From Candidatus Pantoea gossypiicola (GTDB taxonomy: Bacteria > Pseudomonadota > Gammaproteobacteria > Enterobacterales > Enterobacteriaceae): DNA of 64,000 bases. The position numbers were made by a program, and so were the translations under genes. The stretch is from NCBI RefSeq assembly GCF_008632075.1, contig NZ_VWVM01000006.1, positions 124,001 to 188,000 of the forward strand. The letters are read 5' to 3'. Shown one piece after another: positions 45,995 to 56,081 of the stretch (position 1 is the first letter of the stretch; every line of letters starts with the position of its first letter). The notes below the pieces were generated by a model, which saw only the letters and a program-made list of their open reading frames with translations, made no database searches and was not told the DNA's origin.

Positions 45995-48658
45995 CTACAA
46001 CGTTTCCACGCGGCTGGTGCGCTGCCCGTCGCGGCTCACCGAGCGGATTGCCACGGCACCGCTGACCTGCGGCGGTCTGTTAGCATCGTAGCGCTGCCAG
46101 TTCACCCCCTTATCCAGACTGTACTCCAGCGTTACCCCAGGCAAGGCGACATTCATCGACAGGATGCTATCAACGATTTTTGCTCCTGGCACCGGCAGGC
46201 GATAATCGATACCCGCTTTATCCAGCTTCGCCAGTTCACGTTGTCCCAGCAGGTTGGCAAATCGCTGCCAGTCATGCAGACGTGCCTGCTGATCGACGAG
46301 GTGGGTTTTGCCGCCCGCATATTCCTGACCTGGCTGGTAATCCCGCTCCCAGCTGGCGCGGTGCCAGCTTCGTTCCGCGACCGCAAACAGGCGCGGATAG
46401 ATCATATGCTCCATCTGAGCATCTGTTCGCACGGTTTCGCTCCACAGCTGGGCCGACATGCCATAAGCACCGCGCCACGGCTTCTCTGATTTAGCATTGA
46501 AAACATTGCCGTCGCGATCCACCGACGTCTCCGCATTCTGCGGCAGGTTGTCCGGTGCAAAGCCAAAGATTTTACGCTCGTCGTTGAAACGCGTGCCCCA
46601 GTAGTAGCCACGCTCCAGCGGGTTCACCTCATACGGGAAATCCAGATAGAGATAGTCAGGACTGGAGATCACCACATCGTATCCTTTCTGTGACCAGTCG
46701 GCGGCACTGTCAAAACCGCCCCAGTAAAGGGTGTCCCAGAAGTTGACCGCAACGCGCGGAGTAGCGAAGGCTGCGGCATTTCTGGCATCTTTTAAACCAT
46801 CCTGCCACGCCTGCATTTTGCCAATGCCGTGCCGGTTAACAATCTCACTGACGGACAAAGCAAAATAGCTCGGCAGGTGTGCAAGATCTTCTACTTTGCC
46901 GCTCTTCACCAGCGCCTGACACGCCTGCGATTTTGCCCACGGCAGATCTTCGTTACGCCAGTCGCGCAGGCCGGTACCCGGTTTGGGACTGTTTTTGTCC
47001 GAGTAGCCTGCACCCAGGCGGATATTCTTCGCTTCATCCCCGCCGAAATGCCACGTGCTTAATGGCTGTCCCGCTTCCTGATGCATCGCCTGAACCTCGC
47101 CGATCACCTTGTCGACAAAGCGCTGTGAGCTCTCAATGCAGGGGTTGAGATAGCTGGTGCGGTCGTAGAGCTGCACCGAGGTGGTATTGGAGTCGTCGGT
47201 GGGATCGACCAGACGGTACACGCTGGCCTGTTCAGCGTCTCCCGCTTTCATCAGCCGCTGATAGCGCGCTTCCATTGAGATGACCGCCGCACGGGCGTGG
47301 GCCGGCATATCAATTTCCGGGATCACCTGAATGTGGCGCGCTTGCGCATATTTCACAATGTCGATGTAGTCGGCACGACTGAAAAAGCCACTGCCGTTGT
47401 TATCGCTGAAGGGACCGGAACCGAGCTGCGGCAGCAGACAACGCTGTTCAGTCAGATCATGACAGCGTTTAGCACCCACGTCAGTCAATTCCGGTAAGCC
47501 AGGAATTTCAATCCGCCAGCCCTCATCGTCACTCAGGTGAAAGTGAAAGCGGTTCATCTTCCATGCCGCCATCTGATCAAGCAGCCGCATCACCGCCTGC
47601 TTACTGTGAAAGTTACGGGCAACATCAAGAAACGCGCCGCGATAAGCAAAGCGCGGCGCATCATGAGCTTCCAGCGCGGCGATACGCGCCGCACCTTCGC
47701 CAGGGACCAGTGAGAGAATCGACATCAGACCGTAGAAAGCCCCGGCAGCATCGTAGGCCACTACAAGGGCACGGCGGGGCGTGATATCCAGATTGTATGC
47801 GCCCGATTGCGCCGTTTTGCCGCTGAAGTGGCCCGGCTTGATCTGCGTCGTAATGGCAAATCCATCTGGCGCTTCTTTCAGGCCAAGCAGGGTCATGCGC
47901 TGCTTTACCACCTCACCGGTTTCAGGTGTCAGCCCGGTAAGCATCAGCCTGATGCCGCGGCTGAGATCGGCATCCTGCGGGCGGAGCTTCACCTCAAGCG
48001 GCGTGGGAGTAATCTGACCTCGTAGCGCAGAGACGGGCAGGGCAGCAACATCGCTGTTTTTATCGAACCGGCTGGCGGGCTGCATCAGAACATTGTGGTC
48101 ATCGGCACTGCGTCGCCAGTGGTCACCCAGCGGCAACATAAACGTGCTGGGGTCTTCATGATCGGTGCTGGCAATAATTTTGGGCGTTGCCTGCCCGGAC
48201 GTGACATACCAGCGCGGCATCACATCAGTGACAAACAGCTGCCAGTATTCGTTAACGATGGGAATCTGCACTGACTCACCTGCACCAATGCCGGTAAACT
48301 TGTCCGTCGGCTCCAGCCGCGTTAAGTCGCCAACCAGATGGGTCATTTTAAACTGGTCGTTTTCGACCCGCAGCGTCTGGTGAACGTTGCTCATGTAGAT
48401 GGCCCAGTGTTTGTCGGTCAGTGCCGGGCCGTTATTGGTCAGGGTAATGGTCGCGCGATTGCAGGCGGCATAGTCGGCACCCAGCGCGGCACAGTCGGTG
48501 CCATTCAGAGCGGCCTGGTTGTCATTCACCTGATAAGTGATGCCAAACTGGCTGATTTGATTTACCACCTGCTGCTCTGACGGGCTGGCGTGGCCTGTGG
48601 CTGCAACGCCCAACAGCGTGAGCGCGATAAGGCTTAATTTTAACATGTTGATTTTCAT
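45995..48658 (-). CDS. beta-N-acetylhexosaminidase (chitobiase), GH20
   Basis: The enzyme cleaves chitobiose and longer chito-oligosaccharides to GlcNAc in the periplasm. A signal peptide ends near GHASPSE (residue 25). The N-terminal carbohydrate-binding CHB_HEX domain (about 30-195), a GH20b domain, the catalytic barrel with the diagnostic HFGGDEAKN (Asp-Glu pair) and a C-terminal CHB_HEX_C domain are all visible; it closely follows Serratia chitobiase in length (887 residues) and motifs. The ATG at 48658 is preferred; ATG at 48619 (MLK...) is possible. It is the second gene of the chiP unit, 38 bases behind chiP. Confidence 0.93.
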   Translation of the reverse strand: MKINMLKLSLIALTLLGVAATGHASPSEQQVVNQISQFGITYQVNDNQAALNGTDCAALGADYAACNRATITLTNNGPALTDKHWAIYMSNVHQTLRVENDQFKMTHLVGDLTRLEPTDKFTGIGAGESVQIPIVNEYWQLFVTDVMPRWYVTSGQATPKIIASTDHEDPSTFMLPLGDHWRRSADDHNVLMQPASRFDKNSDVAALPVSALRGQITPTPLEVKLRPQDADLSRGIRLMLTGLTPETGEVVKQRMTLLGLKEAPDGFAITTQIKPGHFSGKTAQSGAYNLDITPRRALVVAYDAAGAFYGLMSILSLVPGEGAARIAALEAHDAPRFAYRGAFLDVARNFHSKQAVMRLLDQMAAWKMNRFHFHLSDDEGWRIEIPGLPELTDVGAKRCHDLTEQRCLLPQLGSGPFSDNNGSGFFSRADYIDIVKYAQARHIQVIPEIDMPAHARAAVISMEARYQRLMKAGDAEQASVYRLVDPTDDSNTTSVQLYDRTSYLNPCIESSQRFVDKVIGEVQAMHQEAGQPLSTWHFGGDEAKNIRLGAGYSDKNSPKPGTGLRDWRNEDLPWAKSQACQALVKSGKVEDLAHLPSYFALSVSEIVNRHGIGKMQAWQDGLKDARNAAAFATPRVAVNFWDTLYWGGFDSAADWSQKGYDVVISSPDYLYLDFPYEVNPLERGYYWGTRFNDERKIFGFAPDNLPQNAETSVDRDGNVFNAKSEKPWRGAYGMSAQLWSETVRTDAQMEHMIYPRLFAVAERSWHRASWERDYQPGQEYAGGKTHLVDQQARLHDWQRFANLLGQRELAKLDKAGIDYRLPVPGAKIVDSILSMNVALPGVTLEYSLDKGVNWQRYDANRPPQVSGAVAIRSVSRDGQRTSRVETL

Positions 48659-48696
48659 CCTTGCTGGTGAAGAGATATCCGGAAGTCCGCAGGGCA

Positions 48697-50094
48697 TCAG
48701 AACAGCGTAAACGGCACGATAACCATAAATTTGATGTCCTTCTCATCCTGAAAAATGTTGCCGTAACCGCCGCTGTAACTGGGCAGATCGCTGTGATTGT
48801 CGTAGCGGGTGTAGTGCAGTTTGAACAGGGTATCTTTGGCGCGGCCCTGCTGGATTTGATAGATCAGATCGAGGTTCCAGGCGGACTCTTTCAGACGCTG
48901 ACTCTGGTCAACGCCAGGCAGAGTGGCGGGTCTGGCATCCCAGCCCCAGACATACGATGCGCCCACTTTCCAGCCCGTCAGCTGCCACGGCGATAAGTCG
49001 AGCATCGCACCGGCAAAGACGGCTTTTTCGCCATTGGCGTTCCAGTCGGATCGGGCATCCCACCAGATATCCAGTCGGCCATTGGAGCTGGCATAGCCCG
49101 GCGTCATGCGCTGCAGGAAGAAGCCCTGATTGCCCTCTGCTTTGACCCAGGTGCCTTCCACACGCAGATCCACCGGGCCGACGTTATAGCCGATCGTGAT
49201 TGCCTGTAGCCAGGCGAGGCCGTCATAGACATCCCGGGAATTAGCCGCACCGCCTGAGACGTGGTCGTGTGCGCCATAAAACTGATAGCTGGTGGAGAGT
49301 GCATTGCCGTAAGGCGTGGCCGACCAGGAAGCTTTGGCAAAATATTGATCCATATAATCCGCCGCCTGGCCGAATGCCCCTTCAATGATCAGATTATTCC
49401 TGAAGTCATATTTCATGCCGAATGAGTGCAGGTAGCTGACAGAGGTTTTACCGTCGGCCTGCCGGAAATTATATAAGTCACGATACCAGGGTGCCTTATA
49501 TTTATCACTCCACATCCACGAGAATGATAATGCGCCGGCTTCCTGAAAATCATATAGCGCACCCACTTCAACGCCGCGATAGGTGCCAGGTAAAAAACTC
49601 CAGTGCGGTGCAATCAGCGTCTGGCCGGTTGGCTGAATATATCCGGCGCGTAACCAGTAATCGTTATATTTAAACTTCAGCGCGGCTTTATAAATGGATG
49701 CGCCGCCGCTGTCGCCATTCCACTTTTCATCCCAGCGGGTGCGTGCCTTACTGAAGCCAATTTCATTAGGGGCGGCGGGGCCGCTGTTGGCGAGCTCGGC
49801 GGCACCAAAAATGGCGAGGTCCAGACCCACCCACTCCCCGGCGTAGCCTGATTGAAAGTCGAGATTACTGTTGAGCGAGGCGTGATGTAAATTAGCCCGA
49901 TACTGTCCCTGATAGTCACTGGCGGGATCGGTATCTCTGCGATCGCGCTGACGCTGCCAGTAAAATACATTGCCTTTTAGCGATGCGTCGTCAATAAATC
50001 CACTGGCAAAAACCGGCGATGTACTCATTGCTGATAACGCAATGGTTAAAGTGACTGATTCTATTAACGCGAACGCGTAATTATTATTGCGCAC
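48697..50094 (-). CDS. chiP: chitoporin, OprD-family outer-membrane channel
   Basis: ChiP is the outer-membrane pore for chito-oligosaccharides. The 465-residue precursor has a signal peptide (cleavage near SPVFASGF, residue 31) followed by OprD-type beta-strands: [52 protein letters not shown] and a C-terminal FTLF with terminal Phe for outer-membrane insertion. The start is a GTG at 50094, with GGGAGG seven bases ahead; no ATG in frame fits. With the chitobiase gene it forms an import-and-cleavage pair, probably under NagC. Confidence 0.88.
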   Translation of the reverse strand: MRNNNYAFALIESVTLTIALSAMSTSPVFASGFIDDASLKGNVFYWQRQRDRRDTDPASDYQGQYRANLHHASLNSNLDFQSGYAGEWVGLDLAIFGAAELANSGPAAPNEIGFSKARTRWDEKWNGDSGGASIYKAALKFKYNDYWLRAGYIQPTGQTLIAPHWSFLPGTYRGVEVGALYDFQEAGALSFSWMWSDKYKAPWYRDLYNFRQADGKTSVSYLHSFGMKYDFRNNLIIEGAFGQAADYMDQYFAKASWSATPYGNALSTSYQFYGAHDHVSGGAANSRDVYDGLAWLQAITIGYNVGPVDLRVEGTWVKAEGNQGFFLQRMTPGYASSNGRLDIWWDARSDWNANGEKAVFAGAMLDLSPWQLTGWKVGASYVWGWDARPATLPGVDQSQRLKESAWNLDLIYQIQQGRAKDTLFKLHYTRYDNHSDLPSYSGGYGNIFQDEKDIKFMVIVPFTLF

Positions 50095-50153
50095 TCATCA
50101 TCCTCCCTGAATAAAATCCAATTTAATAAAAAATTATGATTGTGGCGACAATC

Positions 50154-50175
50154 TATTTTTCGCGACGCGAATTAT
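50154..50175. promoter_or_regulatory. NagC-like palindrome upstream of chiP
   Basis: TATTTTTCGCG-A-CGCGAATTAT is a dyad centred on 50165, 60 bases before chiP. NagC operators are AT-rich palindromes with TTTCGCG-type cores and NagC represses chiP in E. coli, so a NagC site is likely, but the match is by resemblance only. Confidence 0.5.
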
Positions 50176-50331
50176 CAATTAGCAGGGCGATGATTTGTGA
50201 GATGTTGCGCAGAACCCAATGAGAGAAAATAAAGAAGGTGCAATCTGGGAAGAGGCATTAATTTTTTGATGAAGTTGTTAGTCATAAAAACAGGGCGCAA
50301 TGGGGAGTGAGTGGCGCAACCAGAAGTGTGA

Positions 50332-50363
50332 CGGTCAGCCTGCACAGACAGGCAGGCTGACCG
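50332..50363 (-). terminator. hairpin after dld
   Basis: A perfect 12-base stem CGGTCAGCCTGC / GCAGGCTGACCG with an 8-base loop lies 9 bases after the dld stop. There is no T-run, but the stem is strong and sits between the dld and chiP units. Confidence 0.65.
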
Positions 50364-50372
50364 ATAATGCGA

Positions 50373-52076
50373 TTAAACCTGCTTCACCGCCCAGCCTTTT
50401 TGCTTGCTGGTTTTGCCAATGCCGGGATTGAAGCTATTGGTCGGATCGAGCTGGCGATAGAACGCTGCCAGCTGCGGCCTGGCCTGATAGAGATGACCGA
50501 CGTTATGCTCAGCGGGATATTCCGCGCCGCGCGCCTGCAGGATCTCCAGCATCTCTGCTTTCAGCGCGTGCACATCTACCCCTTTTCTGACGATATAATC
50601 CTGATGGAAGACGTGACAGAAGAAGTGACCATAGTAGAGGCGGTGGCTTAATGATGCGCGGATCGCATCGGGCAGGGTTTCGAACCAGTCCGCATCGTTG
50701 CGACGCAGGGCGATGTCCAGCGCCAGAATATCCTCGACCTCATCTGCATGGACTGCGTGGTAGCGTACTGCTGCACCCGCTGCCGCAAAGCGATGCAGAA
50801 ACGCGTGCGCACCTTCTTTGCCTTCACACTCAAAGAATTCGCCACCGCCTTCACGGAAGTAGTCGCGCAGATAGTTACGCGCCTCCGCCACGCCGTCGCC
50901 CGACATCTTCAGCATCAGATGATGTTCATATTTGTCGCGATACTGCTTCATACGTTTGGGCAGATGCGCCGGGAACAGTTTGCTCAGGCGCTGCAACAGT
51001 CGATCGCTGAAGTGCGGTTTAACGAACGAGAGTTTGCTCAGCCAGGCATCAATCCGACCCTTCAGCGTGAAAAACAGCGGCATCTTATCGGTGCCCAGCT
51101 TGTCGATCATCAGGAAGGTATCTTTGCCGTAGACTTCCGCAATGTCATAAATGTCGCGGTGCATATATTCGCCCGCCACCGGCAGATGGGTGAAACGCGC
51201 CAGGATGTGACGGCGGATATCGTTGAGCACACCGGGTTCGTTAGTCCCGATGTAAAATACCTGCTGCTGCGGTTCGCTGGCGAAAGTATCCAGTCGCACC
51301 GCGAAGACCGCCAGTTTTCCGGCACAGCCGGAGGCTTCAAACAGGCGACGCGCATCAGCGTTATAACGGGCGGGCGTATCCGCATCGACTTCACGGACCC
51401 GGTCGGCATATTCATGATCGGAGGCGTGACGGCCATCGTGCTGAACGTCGCCGGGCTGCCAGCGGTCGTCATCCAGCCGTCCCAGAATCTCTTCCGGTGA
51501 GGTCCCCAGATCGATACCCAGATGGTTCACCAGCTTCAGTCTTCCCTGCGCATCAATCTGCGCATACAGGGCCATCTCACTGTAGGCCGGACCGCGCTTG
51601 ATCAGCGATCCGCCGGAGTTATTACAAATGCCACCCAGCACCGAGGCCCCAATGCAGGAGGAGCCGATCACCGAGTGGGGTTCACGTCCCAGCGGCTTCA
51701 GCACTTTTTCCAACTGATAGAGTGTGCTGCCGGGGAACGCCAGCACCTGCTGGCCGTTGTCGATAAGCTGAAGCTTATCCAGTCGCAGGGTACTGATAAT
51801 CACCAGCGGACGGTCGTAATCATTGCCGTGCGGCGTTGAACCTTCGGTCAGGCCGGTATTCGCCGCCTGCATCAGGATGATGACATCCGCCTTCACCAGC
51901 GTTTGCAGTACCCGCCAGAGCTCCAGCAGCGTACCGGGAAACGCCACCGCCAGCGCCTCACCTTCGCCGGAGCGAAAGCCTTTGCGATAACGGGCAGTCT
52001 GTTCAGGTTCTGTCAGCAGATGGGCAGGGCCGACCAGGCGGCGCAGGTCAGAAAGCAGGGCAGAGGTTTGTATCAT
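50373..52076 (-). CDS. dld: quinone-dependent D-lactate dehydrogenase
   Basis: Dld oxidises D-lactate to pyruvate and passes electrons to quinones at the inner membrane. The 567-residue protein has an FAD-binding domain (about 1-270) with LMQAANTGLTEGSTP, SVIGSSCIGASVLGGICNNSGG and LIKRGPAYSEMALY, followed by the membrane-associated cap and the C-terminal domain typical of this family. The ATG at 52076 (MIQTSALLSDL) matches E. coli (571 residues); upstream frame to 52181 lies in the promoter. It is divergent from bglX, as in E. coli. Confidence 0.96.
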   Translation of the reverse strand: MIQTSALLSDLRRLVGPAHLLTEPEQTARYRKGFRSGEGEALAVAFPGTLLELWRVLQTLVKADVIILMQAANTGLTEGSTPHGNDYDRPLVIISTLRLDKLQLIDNGQQVLAFPGSTLYQLEKVLKPLGREPHSVIGSSCIGASVLGGICNNSGGSLIKRGPAYSEMALYAQIDAQGRLKLVNHLGIDLGTSPEEILGRLDDDRWQPGDVQHDGRHASDHEYADRVREVDADTPARYNADARRLFEASGCAGKLAVFAVRLDTFASEPQQQVFYIGTNEPGVLNDIRRHILARFTHLPVAGEYMHRDIYDIAEVYGKDTFLMIDKLGTDKMPLFFTLKGRIDAWLSKLSFVKPHFSDRLLQRLSKLFPAHLPKRMKQYRDKYEHHLMLKMSGDGVAEARNYLRDYFREGGGEFFECEGKEGAHAFLHRFAAAGAAVRYHAVHADEVEDILALDIALRRNDADWFETLPDAIRASLSHRLYYGHFFCHVFHQDYIVRKGVDVHALKAEMLEILQARGAEYPAEHNVGHLYQARPQLAAFYRQLDPTNSFNPGIGKTSKQKGWAVKQV

Positions 52077-52231
52077 GAGCAATTCCCTTGTCTTATCAGT
52101 GCGTCCTAACTGTAGCACGTCAACTGACCTCAACGCAGTGTGACTCTGGCCGCTACCTGCTATTCTCATCTTGTGGCACACTGCCGCCTGTTTATTCGAT
52201 ATTGCGCAGTTACTTAAGAGAACCCAACCTG

Positions 52232-54529
52232 ATGAAATGGATTTACTCTGTTAGTCTCGCTGTCTCCCTCGCGATGCAACCCGCACTGGCTGAGACAGTG
52301 CCAGGTAACCACCCGATGACCGAACAGGCGCGTGATGCCTTCGTTAACCAGCTATTAAAAAAAATGACGCTGGACGAGAAGATTGGTCAGCTGCGTTTAA
52401 TCAGTGTCGGGCCTGATAATCCGAAAGAAGCCATTCGCGACATGATTCAGAAGAGTCAGGTTGGCGCGATTTTTAATACTGTCACGCGCCAGGATATCCG
52501 CGCGATGCAGGATCAGGCGATGCAGCTCAGCCGCCTCAAGATCCCGCTGTTTTTCGCCTTCGACGTGATTCACGGTCAGCGCACTATTTTCCCGATTCCT
52601 CTGGCCCTGGCGGCCAGCTGGGATCTGGATGCCGTGAAAGAGGTGGGACGCGTCTCTGCCTATGAAGCGGCTGACGACGGTCTGAATATGACCTGGGCAC
52701 CAATGGTCGATGTCAGCCGTGAACCGCGCTGGGGCCGTGGTTCCGAAGGCTTCGGTGAGGATACGTATCTTACCAGCGAAATGGGTCGCAGCATGGTGCA
52801 GGCGATGCAGGGCAAAAGTGCCGCCGATCGCTACAGCGTGATGACCAGCGTGAAACACTTCGCACTCTATGGTGCCGTTGAGGGTGGACGCGATTACAAC
52901 ACCGTGGACATGAGCCCACAGCGCATGTTCCAGGACTATCTGCCACCTTATAAAGCCTCACTGGATGCAGGCAGCGGCGGCGTGATGGTGGCGCTGAACT
53001 CCATCAATGGCGTCCCCGCCACGGCGGACAGCTGGCTGCTGAAAGATCTGCTGCGCGATAAGTGGAAATTCAAAGGCATTACCATCAGCGACCACGGCGC
53101 AATCAAAGAGCTGATCAAGCATGGCGTTGCCAGCGATCCGCAGGAAGCGGTGCGTATCGCGCTGAAGTCGGGCGTCGATATGAGCATGAGCGACGAATAT
53201 TACAGTAAGTATCTGCCGGACCTGGTGAAGAGTGGCAAGGTCAGCATGGCGGAAATTGATGACGCGGCGCGCCATGTGCTTAACGTCAAATATGACATGG
53301 GGCTGTTTAACGATCCCTACAGCCATTTAGGTCCGAAAGAAGGCGACCCGCAGGACACCAATGCGGAAAGCCGTCTGCATCGCGCGGAAGCACGCGATGT
53401 GGCGCGTAAAAGCATCGTACTTTTGAAAAACCGCCTGGAAACGCTGCCGCTGAAAAAATCGGGCACCATTGCGCTGATTGGCCCGCTGGCAGACAGTCAG
53501 CGCGACATCATGGGCAGCTGGTCCGCGGCGGGGGTAGCGAAGCAATCCGTTTCGCTGCTGCAGGGCATGCGCAATGCCACCGAAGGCAAAGCGACACTGC
53601 TTTATGAGAAGGGGGCAAATGTCAGCGACAACAAAGGGATTCAGGACTTCCTGAACCTCTATGAGCAGGCGGTTTCGGTGGATACGCGTTCACCGCAGCA
53701 GATGATCGATGACGCGGTTGCCAAAGCGAAGCAGGCTGATGTAGTGGTTGCCGCCGTGGGCGAAGCGCAGGGGATGGCGCACGAAGCCTCCAGCCGCAGC
53801 GACCTGGTGATCCCACCGAGCCAGCAGAAACTGCTCGCGGCACTGAAAGCCACCGGTAAGCCGCTGGTGATTGTGCTGATGAACGGACGTCCGCTGTCGA
53901 TAGTGAATGAAGATCGCATGGCTGATGCGGTGCTGGAGACCTGGTTCAGCGGCACCGAAGGCGGCAACGCCATCGCCGATGTGCTGTTCGGCGACTATAA
54001 CCCGTCGGGCAAACTTCCGGTCTCCTTCCCGCGTTCAGTGGGTCAGATTCCGATCTACTACAACCATCTGCCAACCGGTCGTCCTTACAACTTTGCGAAG
54101 CCGAATAAGTACACGTCGCACTACTATGACGCCGTTAACGGCCCGCTCTATCCGTTTGGTTACGGCCTGAGCTACACCCGCTTCACCGTGTCGCCGGTAA
54201 AAATGTCCTCATCGACCATGCCGCGCGACGGCAGCGTTGAGGCCAGCGTGACGGTAACCAACAGCGGTAAGCGCGATGGCGCGACGGTGGTGCAGATGTA
54301 CCTCAACGATCCGGTCGCGTCTGTCAGTCGTCCGGTGCAGGAACTGCGAGGCTTCAAACGCATCATGCTGAAAGCGGGTGAGTCGCAAACCGTGACCTTT
54401 AAAATCGATGTCGATGCACTGAAGTTCTGGAACCAACAGATGCAGCATGTTGCCGAGCCCGGCAAATTCAACGTGATGATTGGACTCGATTCCGTTCGTA
54501 CCGAGAATGCGCAGTTCAGCTATCAATAA
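52232..54529 (+). CDS. bglX: periplasmic beta-glucosidase BglX
   Basis: BglX is a GH3 beta-glucosidase of the periplasm. A signal peptide (cleavage near ALAET, residue 19) is followed by the GH3 barrel with KHFALYGAVEGGRDYN and the nucleophile Asp in GITISDHGAI, the (alpha/beta)6 domain with EAQGMAHEASSRSDLVIP, and a fibronectin III-like C-terminal domain from about 680. The ATG at 52232 (MKWIYSVSLAVS) yields 765 residues, equal to E. coli; an earlier frame from 52088 overlaps the dld promoter. In E. coli bglX and dld are also divergent neighbours. Confidence 0.96.
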   Translation: MKWIYSVSLAVSLAMQPALAETVPGNHPMTEQARDAFVNQLLKKMTLDEKIGQLRLISVGPDNPKEAIRDMIQKSQVGAIFNTVTRQDIRAMQDQAMQLSRLKIPLFFAFDVIHGQRTIFPIPLALAASWDLDAVKEVGRVSAYEAADDGLNMTWAPMVDVSREPRWGRGSEGFGEDTYLTSEMGRSMVQAMQGKSAADRYSVMTSVKHFALYGAVEGGRDYNTVDMSPQRMFQDYLPPYKASLDAGSGGVMVALNSINGVPATADSWLLKDLLRDKWKFKGITISDHGAIKELIKHGVASDPQEAVRIALKSGVDMSMSDEYYSKYLPDLVKSGKVSMAEIDDAARHVLNVKYDMGLFNDPYSHLGPKEGDPQDTNAESRLHRAEARDVARKSIVLLKNRLETLPLKKSGTIALIGPLADSQRDIMGSWSAAGVAKQSVSLLQGMRNATEGKATLLYEKGANVSDNKGIQDFLNLYEQAVSVDTRSPQQMIDDAVAKAKQADVVVAAVGEAQGMAHEASSRSDLVIPPSQQKLLAALKATGKPLVIVLMNGRPLSIVNEDRMADAVLETWFSGTEGGNAIADVLFGDYNPSGKLPVSFPRSVGQIPIYYNHLPTGRPYNFAKPNKYTSHYYDAVNGPLYPFGYGLSYTRFTVSPVKMSSSTMPRDGSVEASVTVTNSGKRDGATVVQMYLNDPVASVSRPVQELRGFKRIMLKAGESQTVTFKIDVDALKFWNQQMQHVAEPGKFNVMIGLDSVRTENAQFSYQ

Positions 54530-54625
54530 CCGTCAGCCTTTTCCCTGAACTCAGGGGAAGGTGATGCGGCGTGTCGTGAGCGTCCTGCTACCGCGCGCCG
54601 CATCATATCCACTATCCGAGCCGCC

Positions 54626-55498
54626 ATGATTAATCTGCGTGACCGCATTCAGCAGCAGGTCTTCCGCCTTAACGGCCTGTCGATGAATGAATTTGACCTC
54701 TCCCAACCGCCTGGCGATCCCGGCCTGTTTGGCCCGGACAGCGTGATCTGGCGCGTCCACGGTGACTTCACCGCCATGATGTGTGGCGGGATCAGCGCGC
54801 TGCTGTTGCAGATGCTGCATCCGGCGGCGCTGGCGGGCGTCTGGGATCACTCCAATTTTCGCGAAGATATGATGGGCCGTCTGCGCCGCACCAGCCAGTT
54901 TATCGCCGTCACCACCTACGGTAATTCGCAGGATGCACAGACGCTGATCGAGCGGGTGAAACGCATTCACCTGAAAGTCAGCGGCGTCGACAGCGCGGGC
55001 AAACCCTATGCCGCCAGCGATCCGCATCTGCTGACCTGGGTGCATGTGGCGGAGACCAGCCGTTTTCTGGCGGCTCATCTGCGCTACAAAAATCCGCAGC
55101 TTACCCGTGCGGAGCAGGATCAGTACTATCAGGAAGCGGCGCTGATTGCCGAAGCGCTGGGGGCAGAGAAGGTCCCAAAAAGCGTCGTCGATGTGGCGGA
55201 TTACCTGCAACAGATGCGTCCGGAGCTACGCTTTGATGAACGCACCGCCGAAGTGACGCGATTGCTGATGAATGCGCCTGCACCGAGCTGGCAGGCGAAA
55301 CCGGTGATGAAAATCATGCTGAAGTCGGGATTCGGGCTGATGCCCGCGTGGGCGCAGGCGATGTCTGGCCGTGAGATAGGGCGCTTTCAGCAGGCGCTTA
55401 TTGACCAGAAGATTAATGCGATTGCGGTGGGGTTAAGATGGTCAATTCAGCGCGGGGCGTGGTATCGGGCGATGGTGAGGATGGGGCGGCTGGGGTGA
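54626..55498 (+). CDS. MpaB-family (DUF2236) oxygenase
   Basis: The 290-residue protein contains the DUF2236/MpaB layout: GPDSVIWRVHGDFTAMMCGG near residue 33, LLQMLHPAALAGVWDHS with the conserved His, HLLTWVHVAETSRFLAAHL, and a helical C-terminal part. MpaB-type enzymes are heme or non-heme oxygenases of uncertain substrate in bacteria (the fungal MpaB' acts in mycophenolic acid synthesis). It follows bglX by 96 bases and may be read from the same transcript. The C-terminal end borders the arsenic island. Confidence 0.82.
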   Translation: MINLRDRIQQQVFRLNGLSMNEFDLSQPPGDPGLFGPDSVIWRVHGDFTAMMCGGISALLLQMLHPAALAGVWDHSNFREDMMGRLRRTSQFIAVTTYGNSQDAQTLIERVKRIHLKVSGVDSAGKPYAASDPHLLTWVHVAETSRFLAAHLRYKNPQLTRAEQDQYYQEAALIAEALGAEKVPKSVVDVADYLQQMRPELRFDERTAEVTRLLMNAPAPSWQAKPVMKIMLKSGFGLMPAWAQAMSGREIGRFQQALIDQKINAIAVGLRWSIQRGAWYRAMVRMGRLG

Positions 55499-55762
55499 GA
55501 GTACTCGCCGTTAAAAAAATGGAAGTTGTCGCCTGTTAAGAAATGATGGAACCGCAGTAATTGTTCCAAGGGTTCGGATAGGCACGTTTGATCAGTCAAT
55601 TTAATAGGTGAATCTTAATAGGCTGCCTGGGTTAGATACCAACGTCCGCTTTGTGCCAGAAGCGGATTTTCAGCTTTAACGATCGCTCAAATACAACCAT
55701 TTCGCGCCTGTCTGACTTCATCATTATTTCCATTATTCTGGAAGTATTGTTATGGAGGATGT
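55499..55762. other. 264-base gap at the left edge of the arsenic island
   Basis: No gene is seen. It includes a short hairpin-forming segment at 55640-55665 (CCGCTT / AAGCGG) that resembles one at 59218-59243 on the other side of the island, and an AT-rich part before the arsR pseudogene. Confidence 0.45.
55640..55665 (+). repeat. left copy of the short hairpin repeat bracketing the ars island
   Basis: The unit begins CAACGTCCGCTTTG and ends AAGCGG, forming a CCGCTT / AAGCGG hairpin. It shares about 18 of 26 bases with 59218-59243, in the same orientation. Whether this reflects a common insertion event or a scattered intergenic repeat cannot be told from one window. Confidence 0.4.
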
Positions 55763-56081
55763 ATGGATTTAAACACAGCAGCAAACGCACTGTGAGAATT
55801 AGGACACCCGACGCGCCTGGGCATTTATCGGGAGCTGGTTAAGGCGGGCCATGATGGCCTGCCAGTCGGAGAACTGCAGAAGCGCCTCAGCATTCCGGCG
55901 TCCACGCTCAGCCATCACCTTTCTGTGCCTGATTAGCCAGGAACGGCAGAGCCGTACCCTGTTTTGAAGACCGTGCTATGCGCAGCTTGAACAGCTGATG
56001 GACTTTCTGACAGAAGAATGCTGTGCAGGCGTTAGTTGCAGCCTGTCATCCGCGACGACTCATGAAGAGACCTCATTATGA
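55763..56081 (+). pseudogene. decayed ArsR/SmtB-family regulator
   Basis: An ATG with GGAGG ahead starts MDLNTAANAL, then TGA at 55793-55795, and the same frame continues ELGHPTRLGIYREL and LPVGELQKRLSIPASTLSHHL, a clear winged-helix ArsR sequence. After about 55925 the frame shifts by one base (CLISQERQSRTLF), apparently with a loss of a few codons, and a second TGA at 55965-55967 interrupts RPCYAQLEQLMDFLTEECCAG. The end overlaps the arsH ATG by four bases (ATGA). At least three lesions make a sequencing error unlikely. It was probably the former regulator of arsH; the intact arsR is at 58715. Confidence 0.85.

Noticed and set aside
55651..55842. 63-residue open frame across the start of the arsR pseudogene
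   Set aside because: It is in another frame from the ArsR homology and matches nothing.
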